From: Periweissella fabalis | GTDB taxonomy: Bacteria; Bacillota; Bacilli; Lactobacillales; Lactobacillaceae | Direction of reading: 5' to 3' | DNA: 64,000 nt | NCBI RefSeq assembly: GCF_012396505.1 | Contig: NZ_JAAXPN010000001.1 | Coordinates: forward strand, 434,001-498,000 | Part shown: positions 1 to 9,077 of the stretch, in pieces | Position numbering within the stretch: position 1 is the first letter of the stretch | Layout: each line of letters starts with the position of its first letter | Notes under the pieces: model-generated | What the model was told of the DNA's origin: nothing | The model's database searches: none | What the model saw: the letters and a program-made list of their open reading frames with translations, nothing else | Position numbers and translations under genes: made by a program

Positions 1-286
1 TCTCTCGAACCATTTCTGTATTTATGCTCAATTCCATTTAAAAATATGAGCTACCAACAATTTTACGTTATGCATGTTAAAACAACAAGCTTATAAAAAT
101 TTTTTACATTATAAATCAATCTTTATAATCTATAAATCAGTACATATACTGTACTAATATGAAGTCTAACGATTATTAATTTAAAGTGCAATCAAGTTGT
201 TTTAAATTTAAGGTTCGTATTTTTGTACTACACAACCATTCAGATAATTAGAATTTTCAATAAGTAGCCAGTATATTGTATATAAC
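1..286. other. Intergenic, no gene seen
   Basis: No convincing reading frame with a ribosome binding site is visible. The stretch is very AT-rich. The only structure is a short inverted repeat, AGTACA-N5-TGTACT, at 139-155, which could be an operator for a gene to the left of the window. It may hold the promoter of a neighbour outside the window. Confidence 0.4.
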
Positions 287-320
287 AAAAAGGCCACCTC
301 TGTTTTGAGGCAGCTCTTTT
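287..320 (-). terminator. Rho-independent terminator of the thiamine operon
   Basis: On the minus strand an 8-bp stem (GCTGCCTC with GAGGTGGC, two G-U pairs) is followed by CTTTTTG. It lies 18 bases after the last gene of the thiamine salvage operon. Confidence 0.75.
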
Positions 321-337
321 ATAATCGTTAATTTATT

Positions 338-634
338 TTAATGTTCATGTTTTTTAGTTTTCTTATCAATTGTCAAAACTTCACCTTCTGGACGATACGT
401 GATTTTAACATATGCTGATACCTCAGGAGCGCCGGCTTTAATTGCAATTAATTGACAATTTTTGATAATCTCCATTAAACCTTCATAATCACCTTCAATA
501 CTAGTTTCAAAGGCACCAACTTGATAATTATAACCTGTACTTTGAATATAGTTAATTACTTGATCAACAACTTCAATTAAACGTTCGTCTGTTTCTGCCT
601 TTGGTAATACTTGAATTGCGATACTTGCTTCCAT
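338..634 (-). CDS. Thiamine-binding protein, MTH1187/YqgV family (UPF0045)
   Basis: A 98-residue protein of the small ferredoxin-fold family that binds thiamine or related pyrimidines. The family pattern is visible: an N-terminal strand ASIAIQVLPKA, a central GAFETSIEGD segment and a C-terminal strand VSAYVKITYRPEG. Length is typical for the family. It is the last gene of the TPP-controlled operon, 21 bases after thiE, with an AGGAG ribosome binding site 8 bases before the ATG. The context supports a role in binding or delivering thiamine or its breakdown products, but the exact ligand cannot be read from the sequence. The C-terminus is lysine/histidine rich (KKTKKHEH). Confidence 0.8.
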   Translation of the reverse strand: MEASIAIQVLPKAETDERLIEVVDQVINYIQSTGYNYQVGAFETSIEGDYEGLMEIIKNCQLIAIKAGAPEVSAYVKITYRPEGEVLTIDKKTKKHEH

Positions 635-655
635 AATTTTTCTCCTAGGGGGGCT

Positions 656-1321
656 TTATTTTGTAAATATTTCATTAATTTTTGGAATCCATGTATTTAA
701 TTCCGTAACTTTGGCATGTGTAAAAGCTGAAATCATTGCAAGGCCACAAGCACCAGTCCTAGCAATATCTTTAGCATCAGTAAATGAAACACCACCAATA
801 GCTACAATTGGTAATTTTGTTGCCGTAACTAAATCTGTTAAACCCTTTAATCCAATTACAGGATCGGCATCGGCCTTAGAACTAGTAGTCTTAATTGGCC
901 CACTACCTAAATAACTTATATTTGTTAAATCACTATTACCAAGTTGTGTTAAATTACTAACTGATAAGCCAATAAACATATCGGGATTAGTGCTTAACTT
1001 AATTTGGTCTACAATTTTAGATACTGTTTGATCGCTTTGACCAATATGGATGCCATCGGCTTGAATAGCTAATGCCAAATTAAGATCATCGTCAATTACT
1101 AACGGCACATTATATTTTAAAGTTAATTTCTTTAATTGATGCGCTAATGCTAATTTATCAGCATAATTTTTAATTGCACCTGAACCTTTTTCCCGATATT
1201 GAACGATTGTAGTGCCAGCCTTTAAAGCAGTCTCTACTAATTCTAACAAATCTTGGCCTGCTAATAAATCTTTGGTACCAATTATTAAATAAGAACGTAA
1301 CATTTTTGATGAAAATTGCAT
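656..1321 (-). CDS. thiE: Thiamine-phosphate synthase
   Basis: Joins hydroxymethylpyrimidine diphosphate with thiazole phosphate to give thiamine phosphate, in the cytosol. At 221 residues it has the normal length of a TIM-barrel ThiE. Visible motifs are QYREKG (about residues 41-46), the DD pair in VIDDDLNLAL that binds Mg-pyrophosphate, DGIHIGQSD, and the phosphate loop AIGGV near residue 175. The ATG overlaps the stop of thiD by one base (TAATG), so the two are translationally coupled. A second Met at residue 7 could also serve as start. No thiC or thiG is present here, so with tenA, thiD and thiM this is a salvage rather than a de novo pathway. Confidence 0.95.
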   Translation of the reverse strand: MQFSSKMLRSYLIIGTKDLLAGQDLLELVETALKAGTTIVQYREKGSGAIKNYADKLALAHQLKKLTLKYNVPLVIDDDLNLALAIQADGIHIGQSDQTVSKIVDQIKLSTNPDMFIGLSVSNLTQLGNSDLTNISYLGSGPIKTTSSKADADPVIGLKGLTDLVTATKLPIVAIGGVSFTDAKDIARTGACGLAMISAFTHAKVTELNTWIPKINEIFTK

Positions 1322-2133
1322 TAATTACACATCCTTCCCCAATGATTAAGTGGTCCGTGGCCATGCCCTACAATAATTTGATTAGTGATAGTTGTATATA
1401 AATACTCTTTGGCTTGCTTGATGGAGCTAACTAAATCATATCCAAGTGCCAAATTACTAGCAATTGCTGCGGCATAAGTATCACCAGTCCCATGAGTTCG
1501 AATAGTATCAACGCGTGAATTAACCAATGTAAATTCAGTTTGATTAGCTAGTAAGATATAATCAGTTAACTCATTACCAATAGCGTGACCGCCCTTAATG
1601 AGAACATTTTTAGCACCTAAAGATTGTAATATGTGTGCAGCAGTTACTAAATTATCAGGTGTGTTAATTTCAATGCCAGTCAATTGTTGTGCTTCTAATA
1701 AATTAGGTGTTACCAAAGTAGCTAATGGTAATAATTTTGTTTTAACTGCTGTAACTGCTTCGTTACTTAATAATTTAGCTCCACCTTTAGCTACCATTAC
1801 TGGATCAATAATAATTGGACCAAAGTCATAATTAGCAAGTGCTTTTGCGACAATTTCAACATGTTGTTGATCACCTAGCATCCCAGTTTTAACGGCTCTA
1901 ATTGCCAAGTCATCAGCAATACTAGCAAATTGTTGCTCAATTATTTGCGGTTCAAGTAATTGAACACCTTGAACACCATACGTATTTTGGGCCGTCACAG
2001 CGACAACCACTGTGGCCGGATACACGTGATGCGCAAAGGCGGTCGCTACATCAGCATTAATTCCGGCACCGCCACTAGAATCAATGCCCGCCACGGTTAA
2101 CATTTGGGGAAATTGTTGTACATTACTTGACAT
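1321..2133 (-). CDS. thiD: Hydroxymethylpyrimidine/phosphomethylpyrimidine kinase
   Basis: Phosphorylates HMP to HMP-P and HMP-PP for thiamine synthesis. The 270-residue protein has the ribokinase-like fold: an N-terminal AGIDSSGGAGINAD substrate loop (about residues 15-28), a VKTGMLGD segment, and the C-terminal anion hole RTHGTGDTYAAA with the catalytic Asp. The start overlaps the end of thiM by 11 bases, and the stop overlaps the thiE start, so translation is coupled throughout. A cytosolic enzyme under the TPP riboswitch of this operon. Confidence 0.95.
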   Translation of the reverse strand: MSSNVQQFPQMLTVAGIDSSGGAGINADVATAFAHHVYPATVVVAVTAQNTYGVQGVQLLEPQIIEQQFASIADDLAIRAVKTGMLGDQQHVEIVAKALANYDFGPIIIDPVMVAKGGAKLLSNEAVTAVKTKLLPLATLVTPNLLEAQQLTGIEINTPDNLVTAAHILQSLGAKNVLIKGGHAIGNELTDYILLANQTEFTLVNSRVDTIRTHGTGDTYAAAIASNLALGYDLVSSIKQAKEYLYTTITNQIIVGHGHGPLNHWGRMCN

Positions 2134-2926
2134 CTAATTCCTCCCAATCACCAAATTCTTCAAGTTTAGCTGGTGTTAATTGGTATAGTTCATCCAATAA
2201 AGCCGCACTAAACGTACCTGGTTTACCTTCGTTTTGTTGACCAGCTAATTGACCAGCTACTCCCATAGCAAGCGTTGCTAATGCTAAACCTTCTAAGCGG
2301 TCTTGTCCCTTAAGTAAAAAGGTGCCCAAAACTGATGACAGCATATCACCTGAACCAACATTAGCGGCTAGTAATTCATGGCCATTTTTGATTTTAAAGA
2401 CTTTATGCCCATCCGTCACAATATCTGTTGGTCCCGTCAATACAATCAACATATCGGTATTGCGCGCAGCTGCGACAGCCACGGCTTCAATATCAACTTC
2501 CCCAACGGCATCAATCCCACGTGATTCAGCAGCCACTCCTGCAAAGTGCGCAATTTCACTGGCATTTCCCCGAATTACATCGACTTGAATTTCTTTAAGT
2601 AAGCGGGCAACATATTGGCTCCGGAATGGTACGCTAACCGCTACTGGATCAATAATTACGGGTAACCCCAATGTATTAGCTGCTTTACCTAAAGCGACTA
2701 GTTCAACAAAATCAAGTTCTGCACTTTGAGCGGTGCCTAAATTTAACGTAACAGCAGTGGCCATGCTTACTAATGCTGGTGCTTCAGCAGGTTCAAGACT
2801 CATAATTGGTGAACCACCAATAACATTAACCGCATTGGCTACGATTTGCGGTGTTACATAATTCGCAAACGTTACAATCACCGGGGTTGTGGCACGAACT
2901 TGATCTAATAACTGATAATTTAACAT
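2123..2926 (-). CDS. thiM: Hydroxyethylthiazole kinase
   Basis: Phosphorylates the thiazole moiety (HET) for reuse in thiamine synthesis. The protein is 267 residues, the usual length. Recognisable segments are VTFANYVTPQIVANA at the N-terminus, GGSPIM, VIDPVAVSVPFRS, RGNASEI and the ATP/anion-hole region NVGSGDMLSS with the catalytic Asp. A strong AGGAG site precedes the ATG. It is the second gene of the operon, 44 bases after tenA. Pairing with thiD and thiE gives complete salvage of both halves of the vitamin. Confidence 0.95.
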   Translation of the reverse strand: MLNYQLLDQVRATTPVIVTFANYVTPQIVANAVNVIGGSPIMSLEPAEAPALVSMATAVTLNLGTAQSAELDFVELVALGKAANTLGLPVIIDPVAVSVPFRSQYVARLLKEIQVDVIRGNASEIAHFAGVAAESRGIDAVGEVDIEAVAVAAARNTDMLIVLTGPTDIVTDGHKVFKIKNGHELLAANVGSGDMLSSVLGTFLLKGQDRLEGLALATLAMGVAGQLAGQQNEGKPGTFSAALLDELYQLTPAKLEEFGDWEELDVK

Positions 2927-2970
2927 GGTAGAACTCCTTTTAAAATTAAGTTTTTTGCACCTGATATAAA

Positions 2971-3645
2971 TTACGCTTCATATAACCATTTTTGTTGCCG
3001 ATAAGCGGCATCAAAGAAATGATATTCATATTCACAGCCGCGTAAAAAAATCTCAATCAAGTTAGCTTGATCGTATGCTGATAATTCGGTCATATGCGTA
3101 TCAAGCATGGCAAATAAATCATCAACAATTGACATTTCAAAGTATTCCGGCATGTCATTGGCATATAAGTGCAACCATCTACCAAGTAGCGTATCAGTGC
3201 CCACTTTGGGACCTAAGTTGTGCCCAAATTCTCGATATATCCACATACATGGTAGCACAGCAGTAATTTGATAAAAGTAGTTATGGGCCCCGCTGGCTTT
3301 AATATGATTTAAATACGCCACTGTATTTGGATTCGGTTTAGCTAACCCAACTTCAGCTAAGGTAGTCCCGGCATGTTCAAGTAACCATTCATGCGCAATT
3401 ATTTCTGCTTCAGTGGTAATACTTGGGGCGACTAAAGCCCGTTGTGCATCATCATTAGCCAATAAATAGGCATTCGCAAACGCTTTTGCATATTCACCTA
3501 AGTAGTATTCATCTTGTTGGACATACGTAATTAACGCATCGTTACTAATCTCGCCCGTGATTATTTCTTGTAAAAACGGATGTGAAATTACCGCTTGTAA
3601 GATTGGTTGGGCTTGTTCAACCAAGGTTTCAGAAAATTTAGACAT
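2971..3645 (-). CDS. tenA: Thiaminase II / aminopyrimidine aminohydrolase
   Basis: Hydrolyses aminopyrimidine breakdown products of thiamine to HMP for re-use. I start it at the ATG at 3645 (MSKFSETL...), which has GGAG six bases upstream; an upstream start at 3681 would add a hydrophobic tail unlike the family. That gives 224 residues, normal for TenA. Family features are the helical heme-oxygenase-like fold, the YVQQDEYYL segment, and the conserved active-site Cys in AVLPCMWIY. It is the first gene after the TPP riboswitch and its terminator, so it heads the thiamine salvage operon. Confidence 0.93.
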   Translation of the reverse strand: MSKFSETLVEQAQPILQAVISHPFLQEIITGEISNDALITYVQQDEYYLGEYAKAFANAYLLANDDAQRALVAPSITTEAEIIAHEWLLEHAGTTLAEVGLAKPNPNTVAYLNHIKASGAHNYFYQITAVLPCMWIYREFGHNLGPKVGTDTLLGRWLHLYANDMPEYFEMSIVDDLFAMLDTHMTELSAYDQANLIEIFLRGCEYEYHFFDAAYRQQKWLYEA

Positions 3646-3717
3646 AAGAATCTCCAGCAAATTTATTATCATAAGTAACAATTAAATGCTAGGTTGCACA
3701 TGACGTAGGTGCCAAAT

Positions 3718-3751
3718 AAAAAAGGGGCCAGTCCACGCATGGACTGACACC
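3718..3751 (-). terminator. Riboswitch expression-platform terminator
   Basis: On the minus strand CAGTCCA-TGCG-TGGACTG forms a strong stem, extended outward by GG/CC pairs, and is followed by six T. It sits between the TPP aptamer and tenA, so ligand binding most likely causes premature termination. A tenA-proximal start of about 70 bases of leader follows. Confidence 0.85.
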
Positions 3752-3769
3752 TACTAAAAGGTCGACATT

Positions 3770-3854
3770 CAGTACTTCCCTACGCGAGTTTCAACTCAAC
3801 AGGTTCAAGGGTCCCAGTCTGACTGATCTCAGTGACGTACATCACACCCCTAGT
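3770..3854 (-). promoter_or_regulatory. TPP (thiamine pyrophosphate) riboswitch aptamer
   Basis: The minus strand carries the conserved THI-box blocks in order: AGGGGTG, CTGAGATCAG, ACCCTTGAACCTG, and GTAGGGAAGT. These match the P2-P5 core of TPP riboswitches. Together with the terminator just downstream it should switch off tenA-thiM-thiD-thiE when thiamine pyrophosphate is plentiful. Confidence 0.96.
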
Positions 3855-3936
3855 AACACATCTATATAATTGCTCTAACACTTACAAATTTAAGATTAGC
3901 ATTTTATTTGAATTTTTACAAGTATCATTCAATAAT

Positions 3937-5418
3937 TCACGCATTATCTAACTGTAATGTTGCGGTTGTATATGCTTGAATTTCGGCAAATAATGCAGGG
4001 TTATCATTCAATTTTTGGCCATACGAGGGAATCATCGCTAAAATTTTAGGAGCCCATTCAGCCATACGATCTGTAAAACAAGTCTCAATGACATTTAACA
4101 TCACTGAAACAGCAGTTGAAGCCCCTGGTGAAGCACCTAATAAGGCCGCTACCGATCCACTCCCACCAGTAACAACTTCAGTCCCAAATTGTAAGATCCC
4201 TTTGCCCGCATTCGTATCCTTAATCACTTGGACCCGTTGACCAGCCACAATAATTTCCCAATCATTACTTTGCACCTCTGGAATAAACTCGCGCAGTTCG
4301 GCAATGCGTTGAGCTTTTGTCAAAGTTAGTTCTTTTAATAAATACTGCACCAAGCTTATATTTTTAGCCCCCGATGCCAACATTGTTACTAAATTATCGG
4401 ACTTAACTGAATTAATTAAGTCCCACGCTGAACCATTTTTTAAAAATTTAGGTGAAAAACCAGCAAACGGACCAAATAATAATGCTTTTTGCCCATCGAT
4501 AAAGCGTGTATCTAAATGTGGTACTGACATTGGTGGTGCACCAACGGCAGCTTTCCCATAAACTTTACCATGATGTTGATTAGCGATGGCTGGCTTTTTA
4601 CAGACTAAAAATAAACCACTGATGGGGAAACCACCAATGTGCTTGGCTTCAGGAATACCGGTTTTTTGAAGTAATGGTAAGGCCCCACCACCAGCACCGA
4701 TAAATAGGAATTTGGTTGTTAAATGTTTGACTTGTCCAGCTTCATTAATGACTTTAACTTCCCACAACTGATTAGCGTGACGCTGAATATCTTTAACGGT
4801 AAGTCCATAATCAATTTGAACTCCTTGTTGTTGTAAATGACTACATAACAAGCGCGTGAGGGCCCCAAAGTTAACATCGGTTCCAGAGTCGATTTTAGTC
4901 GCTGCAATTTTAGCGTCGGCATTGCGGCCACGCATGATTAATGGCATCCATTCAGTTAAAGTTGCCCAATCATCGCTATACTGCATACCGTTAAATAAAT
5001 GACTTTTAGTCAAAGCCGCCACTCGTTGCTGTAAAAACTCGGCGTTCTTAGTACCCTGAACCATACTCATATGGGGAATAGCTCGAATAAAATCAGTCGG
5101 ATTTTTAATATTGCCTTGATCAACTAAATATGACCAAAATTGACGTGAAAGTTGAAACTGTTCATTAATATTTAAAGCTTTATCAATGTTAACCGAACCA
5201 TCTTTATTTAGCGACGTATAATTCAATTCACAGAGTGCTGAATGGCCGGTCCCAGCATTATTCCACTCATTAGAACTTTCCTGGGCTGGCTCGGTCATTT
5301 TCTCTAAAACCCGAACATTTAAAGTTGGATCTAATTCTTTCAATAACGTTCCTAAAGTTGCACTCATAATACCTGCACCAATTAATAAGACATCAATTAC
5401 TTGCGTATCATTACTCAT
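3937..5418 (-). CDS. mqo: Malate:quinone oxidoreductase
   Basis: FAD-dependent peripheral membrane enzyme that oxidises malate to oxaloacetate and passes electrons to quinone. The start at 5418 (MSNDTQVID) has AAGGA eight bases upstream and gives 493 residues, the family length; a longer 5481 start adds a non-conserved stretch. The FAD-binding [13 protein letters not shown] lies at the N-terminus, followed by [18 protein letters not shown] and, near the C-terminus, [12 protein letters not shown] and [12 protein letters not shown], all typical of Mqo. Its presence in a fermentative bacterium without an evident TCA cycle here suggests a link to a rudimentary respiratory chain or malate/NADH balance. 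No partner genes adjoin it. Confidence 0.92.
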   Translation of the reverse strand: MSNDTQVIDVLLIGAGIMSATLGTLLKELDPTLNVRVLEKMTEPAQESSNEWNNAGTGHSALCELNYTSLNKDGSVNIDKALNINEQFQLSRQFWSYLVDQGNIKNPTDFIRAIPHMSMVQGTKNAEFLQQRVAALTKSHLFNGMQYSDDWATLTEWMPLIMRGRNADAKIAATKIDSGTDVNFGALTRLLCSHLQQQGVQIDYGLTVKDIQRHANQLWEVKVINEAGQVKHLTTKFLFIGAGGGALPLLQKTGIPEAKHIGGFPISGLFLVCKKPAIANQHHGKVYGKAAVGAPPMSVPHLDTRFIDGQKALLFGPFAGFSPKFLKNGSAWDLINSVKSDNLVTMLASGAKNISLVQYLLKELTLTKAQRIAELREFIPEVQSNDWEIIVAGQRVQVIKDTNAGKGILQFGTEVVTGGSGSVAALLGASPGASTAVSVMLNVIETCFTDRMAEWAPKILAMIPSYGQKLNDNPALFAEIQAYTTATLQLDNA

Positions 5419-5644
5419 AATTATCATCCTTAACCATATTTTTGTATCGCTAATCAATAATACAATTAACCTAAACAACACTTAAATTAAGTTAATTCTA
5501 GCATAAATGATAAAACAATTAAATAACAATGATAAATTTTATTGATTTTAACATAATTTAAATTTTATCATCAATTCCATCCATCTGGCCAGTATTTAGC
5601 ATAAAAAGTTGTCTTCAGAAATCAATGTCTCAAACGTTAAAAAC

Positions 5645-5686
5645 GAAAAAAGCGAATAAAATTTAACATTTCATTCGCTTTTAATT
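5645..5686 (-). terminator. Terminator after gntP
   Basis: Inverted repeat AAAAGCGAAT ... ATTCGCTTTT around a 15-base loop, with T-rich flanks on both strands. It lies between the 3' end of gntP and the upstream region of mqo and can stop minus-strand transcription. Confidence 0.7.
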
Positions 5687-5713
5687 TTTAAGATATATAC
5701 AATTAATCCACGT

Positions 5714-7048
5714 TTAAATAAATAATGACGCGACTAGAATCGATGCCAAACCAGATAATGAAATCACACATGTTAAGGTCGTCCATGAAAGGAACGTTTC
5801 TTTTAGCGTAAGTCCAAAGTATTCTTTAATCATCCAAAAACCAGCATCATTAACATGATCAGCAAAGATGCTACCGGCACCAATTGCTAACACAATTAAT
5901 ACCGGATTAACGGTTGAATTAGTAACAATATTAGTAACTAAGCTCGCACCGGTAATTGAAGCGACAGTTGATGAACCTAAACTAATCCGGAGTAAAGCCG
6001 TAATTAACCAAGCCACAATAATTGGTGACATGTTTGATTGACCAAATAAATCACCGATAAACTTAGCAACGCCGCCATCAACAAGAACTTGTTTGAAGGC
6101 ACCACCACCACCAATGATTAAAAGCATCATGGCAATTTGCTTAACGGAACCCGACATTTTATCACCAATTTCAGCCATTGTTAAGCCGCGGTTAAGGCCC
6201 ATCGTAAAGACCGCAAAGATTAATGAAATTAACATCGCCACGTCTGGTGAACTAATAAACGCGACTACATTTCCAATCAATGTACCTTTAGGTAAAATAA
6301 AATCCAAGATAGTCCCAATCCCAATTAAAATAACGGGTAATAAAGCAGTTAAGACACTAATCCCAAATTTAGGCGTTTCATCAATATTGAATTCTTTATA
6401 ATCACCAAGAACTGAAATATTGATATCACGCTTATATACCTTGGGATATACTTTTTGTAAAAAGTGATTAAAAATTGGTCCCGAAATAACAATCGTTGGA
6501 ATCGCAACTAAAATACCGATTAATAAAACATGGCCAAGTGGGACCTTCAAGACATCCGATACAGCAGTTGGCGCTGGATGTGGTGGTAAAAATCCATGTG
6601 CAACATTCAGAGTTGCGGCCATCGGAATCCCAAGATATAACAATGGCATATCAACTTCACGGGCAATCACAAAGATAATTGGTAATAGCACAACTAACCC
6701 AACCTCAAAGAATAACGCTAAACCGATAATAAATGATGCGATAATGACAGCAACTTGAATCCGTTTACGCCCAAAAACTTCAATTAACTTGTGGGCAATT
6801 CGAAAACCACCCCCCGTATCAGAAAGCAATTTACCAAGCATTGAACCAAAACCAAAGATAATAGCTAAATGACCTAATTGCCCCCCAATCCCTGTTTCAA
6901 TACTGGTTGGTAATTTACTAACCGGAATCCCTAAAATCAATCCTACAACAAAAGCTGTAATAACCAATGAAACAAACGTATTTAACTTAAACTTGGTAAT
7001 CAAAATAACTAATAAGATGACCCCAATCAAAACCGCAATAAGTGGCAT
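5714..7048 (-). CDS. gntP: Gluconate:H+ symporter, GntP family
   Basis: Inner-membrane permease of 444 residues, typical for GntP, with about 12 hydrophobic segments. Family signatures visible are GFGSMLGKLLSDTGG (about residues 66-80), FFEVGLVVLLPI, PHPAPTAVSDVL, GGGGAFKQVLVDGGV and FADHVNDAGFW near the C-terminus. It likely imports gluconate or a related sugar acid. A clear AAAGGAG precedes the ATG. It follows the dehydrogenase by 22 bases and shares the cre/operator-controlled promoter upstream of that gene. No gluconate kinase is adjacent, so the imported acid is probably oxidised first or phosphorylated by an enzyme encoded elsewhere. Confidence 0.92.
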   Translation of the reverse strand: MPLIAVLIGVILLVILITKFKLNTFVSLVITAFVVGLILGIPVSKLPTSIETGIGGQLGHLAIIFGFGSMLGKLLSDTGGGFRIAHKLIEVFGRKRIQVAVIIASFIIGLALFFEVGLVVLLPIIFVIAREVDMPLLYLGIPMAATLNVAHGFLPPHPAPTAVSDVLKVPLGHVLLIGILVAIPTIVISGPIFNHFLQKVYPKVYKRDINISVLGDYKEFNIDETPKFGISVLTALLPVILIGIGTILDFILPKGTLIGNVVAFISSPDVAMLISLIFAVFTMGLNRGLTMAEIGDKMSGSVKQIAMMLLIIGGGGAFKQVLVDGGVAKFIGDLFGQSNMSPIIVAWLITALLRISLGSSTVASITGASLVTNIVTNSTVNPVLIVLAIGAGSIFADHVNDAGFWMIKEYFGLTLKETFLSWTTLTCVISLSGLASILVASLFI

Positions 7049-7070
7049 AAGTCTTCTCCTTTAAAATCAT

Positions 7071-7841
7071 TTACCGTAACAAGTACCCACCATCAACAGG
7101 AATCGTTACACCCACCACATAATTGGAAGCCGCACTCGCCAGAAATACAAGTGCTCCTTTAAGTTCTGTTGGATCAGCCCAATGAGCAGCTGGAATATGG
7201 GTTAAAATTTCTTGATTCCGGATTGGATCATTTTGTAATGGTTCTGTCATTTCGGTATTAATATAACCCGGTGCTAAGACATTAACTTGAATACCTTCGG
7301 GTGCTAAGGCGTCGGCATAGGCTTTAGTTAAACCAACAACGCCATGCTTACTAGCGGCATACGGATAAATATACTTACCCGCCCGAAACGATTGCATTGA
7401 GCCAATATTGATAATTTTCCCAGCATGTTGTGAGACCATTACCCGAGCCGCCTCATGTGTTAAGAAATATAATGCATTTAAATTAGTGTCGATGACTTTT
7501 AACCAATCGGCATCTTCAAAATCTAATAAGTTATTACGAATTTGAATTCCAGCGTTATTCACTAAAATATCCAACTTCCCAAATACATTGACACATTGAT
7601 CAACTATTTTAGCCGCCGCCCCCACAGCAGTAATATCTTGTTGAATAAATTCAACTTGGCGTCCATATGCGGATACATACGCCTGCGTTTTATCCCACCC
7701 TTTGGTACTACGACTTACAATACATACATCTGCACCTGCTTCAACTAATGCTTGTGTGTAATAATAACCTAGTCCTGATGTTCCACCGGTAATCAGGGCT
7801 ACTTGACCTGTTAAATCAAATAGCTTTTTCACATCTGTCAT
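7071..7841 (-). CDS. SDR-family gluconate 5-dehydrogenase / KduD-like
   Basis: Short-chain dehydrogenase of 256 residues. The cofactor motif TGGTSGLG is at about residues 18-25, NNAG at about 91-94, the catalytic Ser in NIGSMQS, and the YAASK active-site Tyr/Lys pair near residue 160. The closest named relatives by pattern are gluconate 5-dehydrogenase and 2-deoxy-gluconate 3-dehydrogenase; the sequence does not separate these. Co-transcription with a gluconate permease favours oxidation of gluconate to 5-ketogluconate, or the reverse reduction as an electron sink. It is the first gene of a two-gene operon with its own promoter. Confidence 0.85.
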   Translation of the reverse strand: MTDVKKLFDLTGQVALITGGTSGLGYYYTQALVEAGADVCIVSRSTKGWDKTQAYVSAYGRQVEFIQQDITAVGAAAKIVDQCVNVFGKLDILVNNAGIQIRNNLLDFEDADWLKVIDTNLNALYFLTHEAARVMVSQHAGKIINIGSMQSFRAGKYIYPYAASKHGVVGLTKAYADALAPEGIQVNVLAPGYINTEMTEPLQNDPIRNQEILTHIPAAHWADPTELKGALVFLASAASNYVVGVTIPVDGGYLLR

Positions 7842-7869
7842 TAATTTTCCCCCACTTATGTTTTATTTT

Positions 7870-7912
7870 TGTAACCGCTTACAATATTAAGCTAAGCTTA
7901 ATAAAAAGTCAA
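7870..7912 (-). promoter_or_regulatory. Promoter, cre box and palindromic operator of the gluconate operon
   Basis: On the minus strand TTGACT (7912-7907) and TAATAT (7889-7884) are 17 bases apart. The spacer holds a perfect palindrome ATTAAGCT-A-AGCTTAAT at 7886-7902, a likely operator for an unlinked regulator. Immediately downstream, at 7870-7883, TGTAACCGCTTACA matches the cre consensus TGWAANCGNTNWCA without mismatch, so CcpA repression near the start point is expected. Confidence 0.8.
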
Positions 7913-7988
7913 TGTCAGTTGGTATTTTTCATATTTCAATAAAATAAAAATTATATAAATAATTATTAGTTTCAAGGTAATAGCCAAC

Positions 7989-8027
7989 AAAAAAGCCACG
8001 AAAATAATTTACTTTCGTAGCTTTTTT
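7989..8027 (-). terminator. Terminator after ppaC
   Basis: AAAGCCACGAAA ... TTTCGTAGCTTT forms a stem with one mismatch, T-rich on both sides. It lies 18 bases after the ppaC stop on the minus strand. Confidence 0.75.
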
Positions 8028-8044
8028 ATTTATTTAAACTGTAA

Positions 8045-8965
8045 TTAGAATGAGGCTGTCAATGGTGGCACAACTTGCTTCTTACGTGAAACAACCCCTG
8101 GCAATGCCAAACGATTGTTAGTTAAAGTACCATTAAAGGCTGCTTCAACTGGTGCAGTTGGTTCACCAACTACTAATAATTCTGAATCAGAAGTTAAAAT
8201 GTTAGTAACAACAAACAAGAATAAGTCGTAGCCATTCTTAGTAATTTCAGCGGCCATAGCTTCTTCCAAGGCTGCTTGACGTTCAAAAACCTCAGCAATA
8301 TCAACCGTGTTAACTTGACCGATGCGAACAGTCTTACCACCCATTTCAAATGATTTAGCGTCACCTTCAAGGAGTTCAAGTTCAGTCTTAGTTGATAAGT
8401 TAGTACCAGCTTTTAACATTTCAAGACCATATGACTCAAAATCAACATCCGCAATTTCAGCTAAAGTCTTAACGGCAATCTTATCAAATTCAGTCGTTGT
8501 TGGTGATTTCAACAACAATGTGTCAGAAATGATAGCAGAAAGCATCAAACCAGCAATTTGAGCTGGGATTTCAACTTTGTTTTCGTTGTACATCTTCAAA
8601 AGAATTGATGAAGTAGCACCAAGGGCTTCAGCACGAATAAACAATGGAGCTGCTGTTTCCAAAGCAAACTTGTGGTGATCAACGATGTTAGTAATTTCAA
8701 CTTCAGCTAAATCACTAACTGATTGTTGGCTTTCGTTGTGGTCAACTAATACAACCGCTTCGACTTCTGGTTTAGCCGCAGCAATCACACGAGGTGCTGA
8801 ATAATCGAAGTGACGCAATGCAAATTGTGTTTCTTCGTTAGGTGTTCCTAAAGCTACGGCTTCAGTTTCTTCACCTAATTGGTTCAATAAGTGTGAGTAA
8901 GCAATTGCAGCTACAATCGCATCAGTATCTGGGTTTGAGTGTCCAAAAACGAGTTTCTTTGTCAT
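8045..8965 (-). CDS. ppaC: Manganese-dependent inorganic pyrophosphatase
   Basis: Family II pyrophosphatase of the DHH superfamily, hydrolysing PPi to phosphate in the cytosol with Mn2+. The ATG at 8965 has GAAGGAG six bases upstream; an upstream TTG at 8980 is unlikely. At 306 residues it has the family length. Metal-binding motifs GHSNPDTDAI (about residues 8-17), VLVDHNE and IVDHHKF are present, and the C-terminal DHHA2 domain ends with the SRKKQ basic substrate-binding motif. It is a single-gene unit with its own terminator. Confidence 0.95.
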   Translation of the reverse strand: MTKKLVFGHSNPDTDAIVAAIAYSHLLNQLGEETEAVALGTPNEETQFALRHFDYSAPRVIAAAKPEVEAVVLVDHNESQQSVSDLAEVEITNIVDHHKFALETAAPLFIRAEALGATSSILLKMYNENKVEIPAQIAGLMLSAIISDTLLLKSPTTTEFDKIAVKTLAEIADVDFESYGLEMLKAGTNLSTKTELELLEGDAKSFEMGGKTVRIGQVNTVDIAEVFERQAALEEAMAAEITKNGYDLFLFVVTNILTSDSELLVVGEPTAPVEAAFNGTLTNNRLALPGVVSRKKQVVPPLTASF

Positions 8966-9077
8966 AATTGACTCCTTCAATTATTAAATTATTAATCTGT
9001 TATTACCATTATAGCCAATTTTGGCCGGTACTCCAACAATAAAACAACTAAATTCTTACAAAATTAGTAGGATATCG

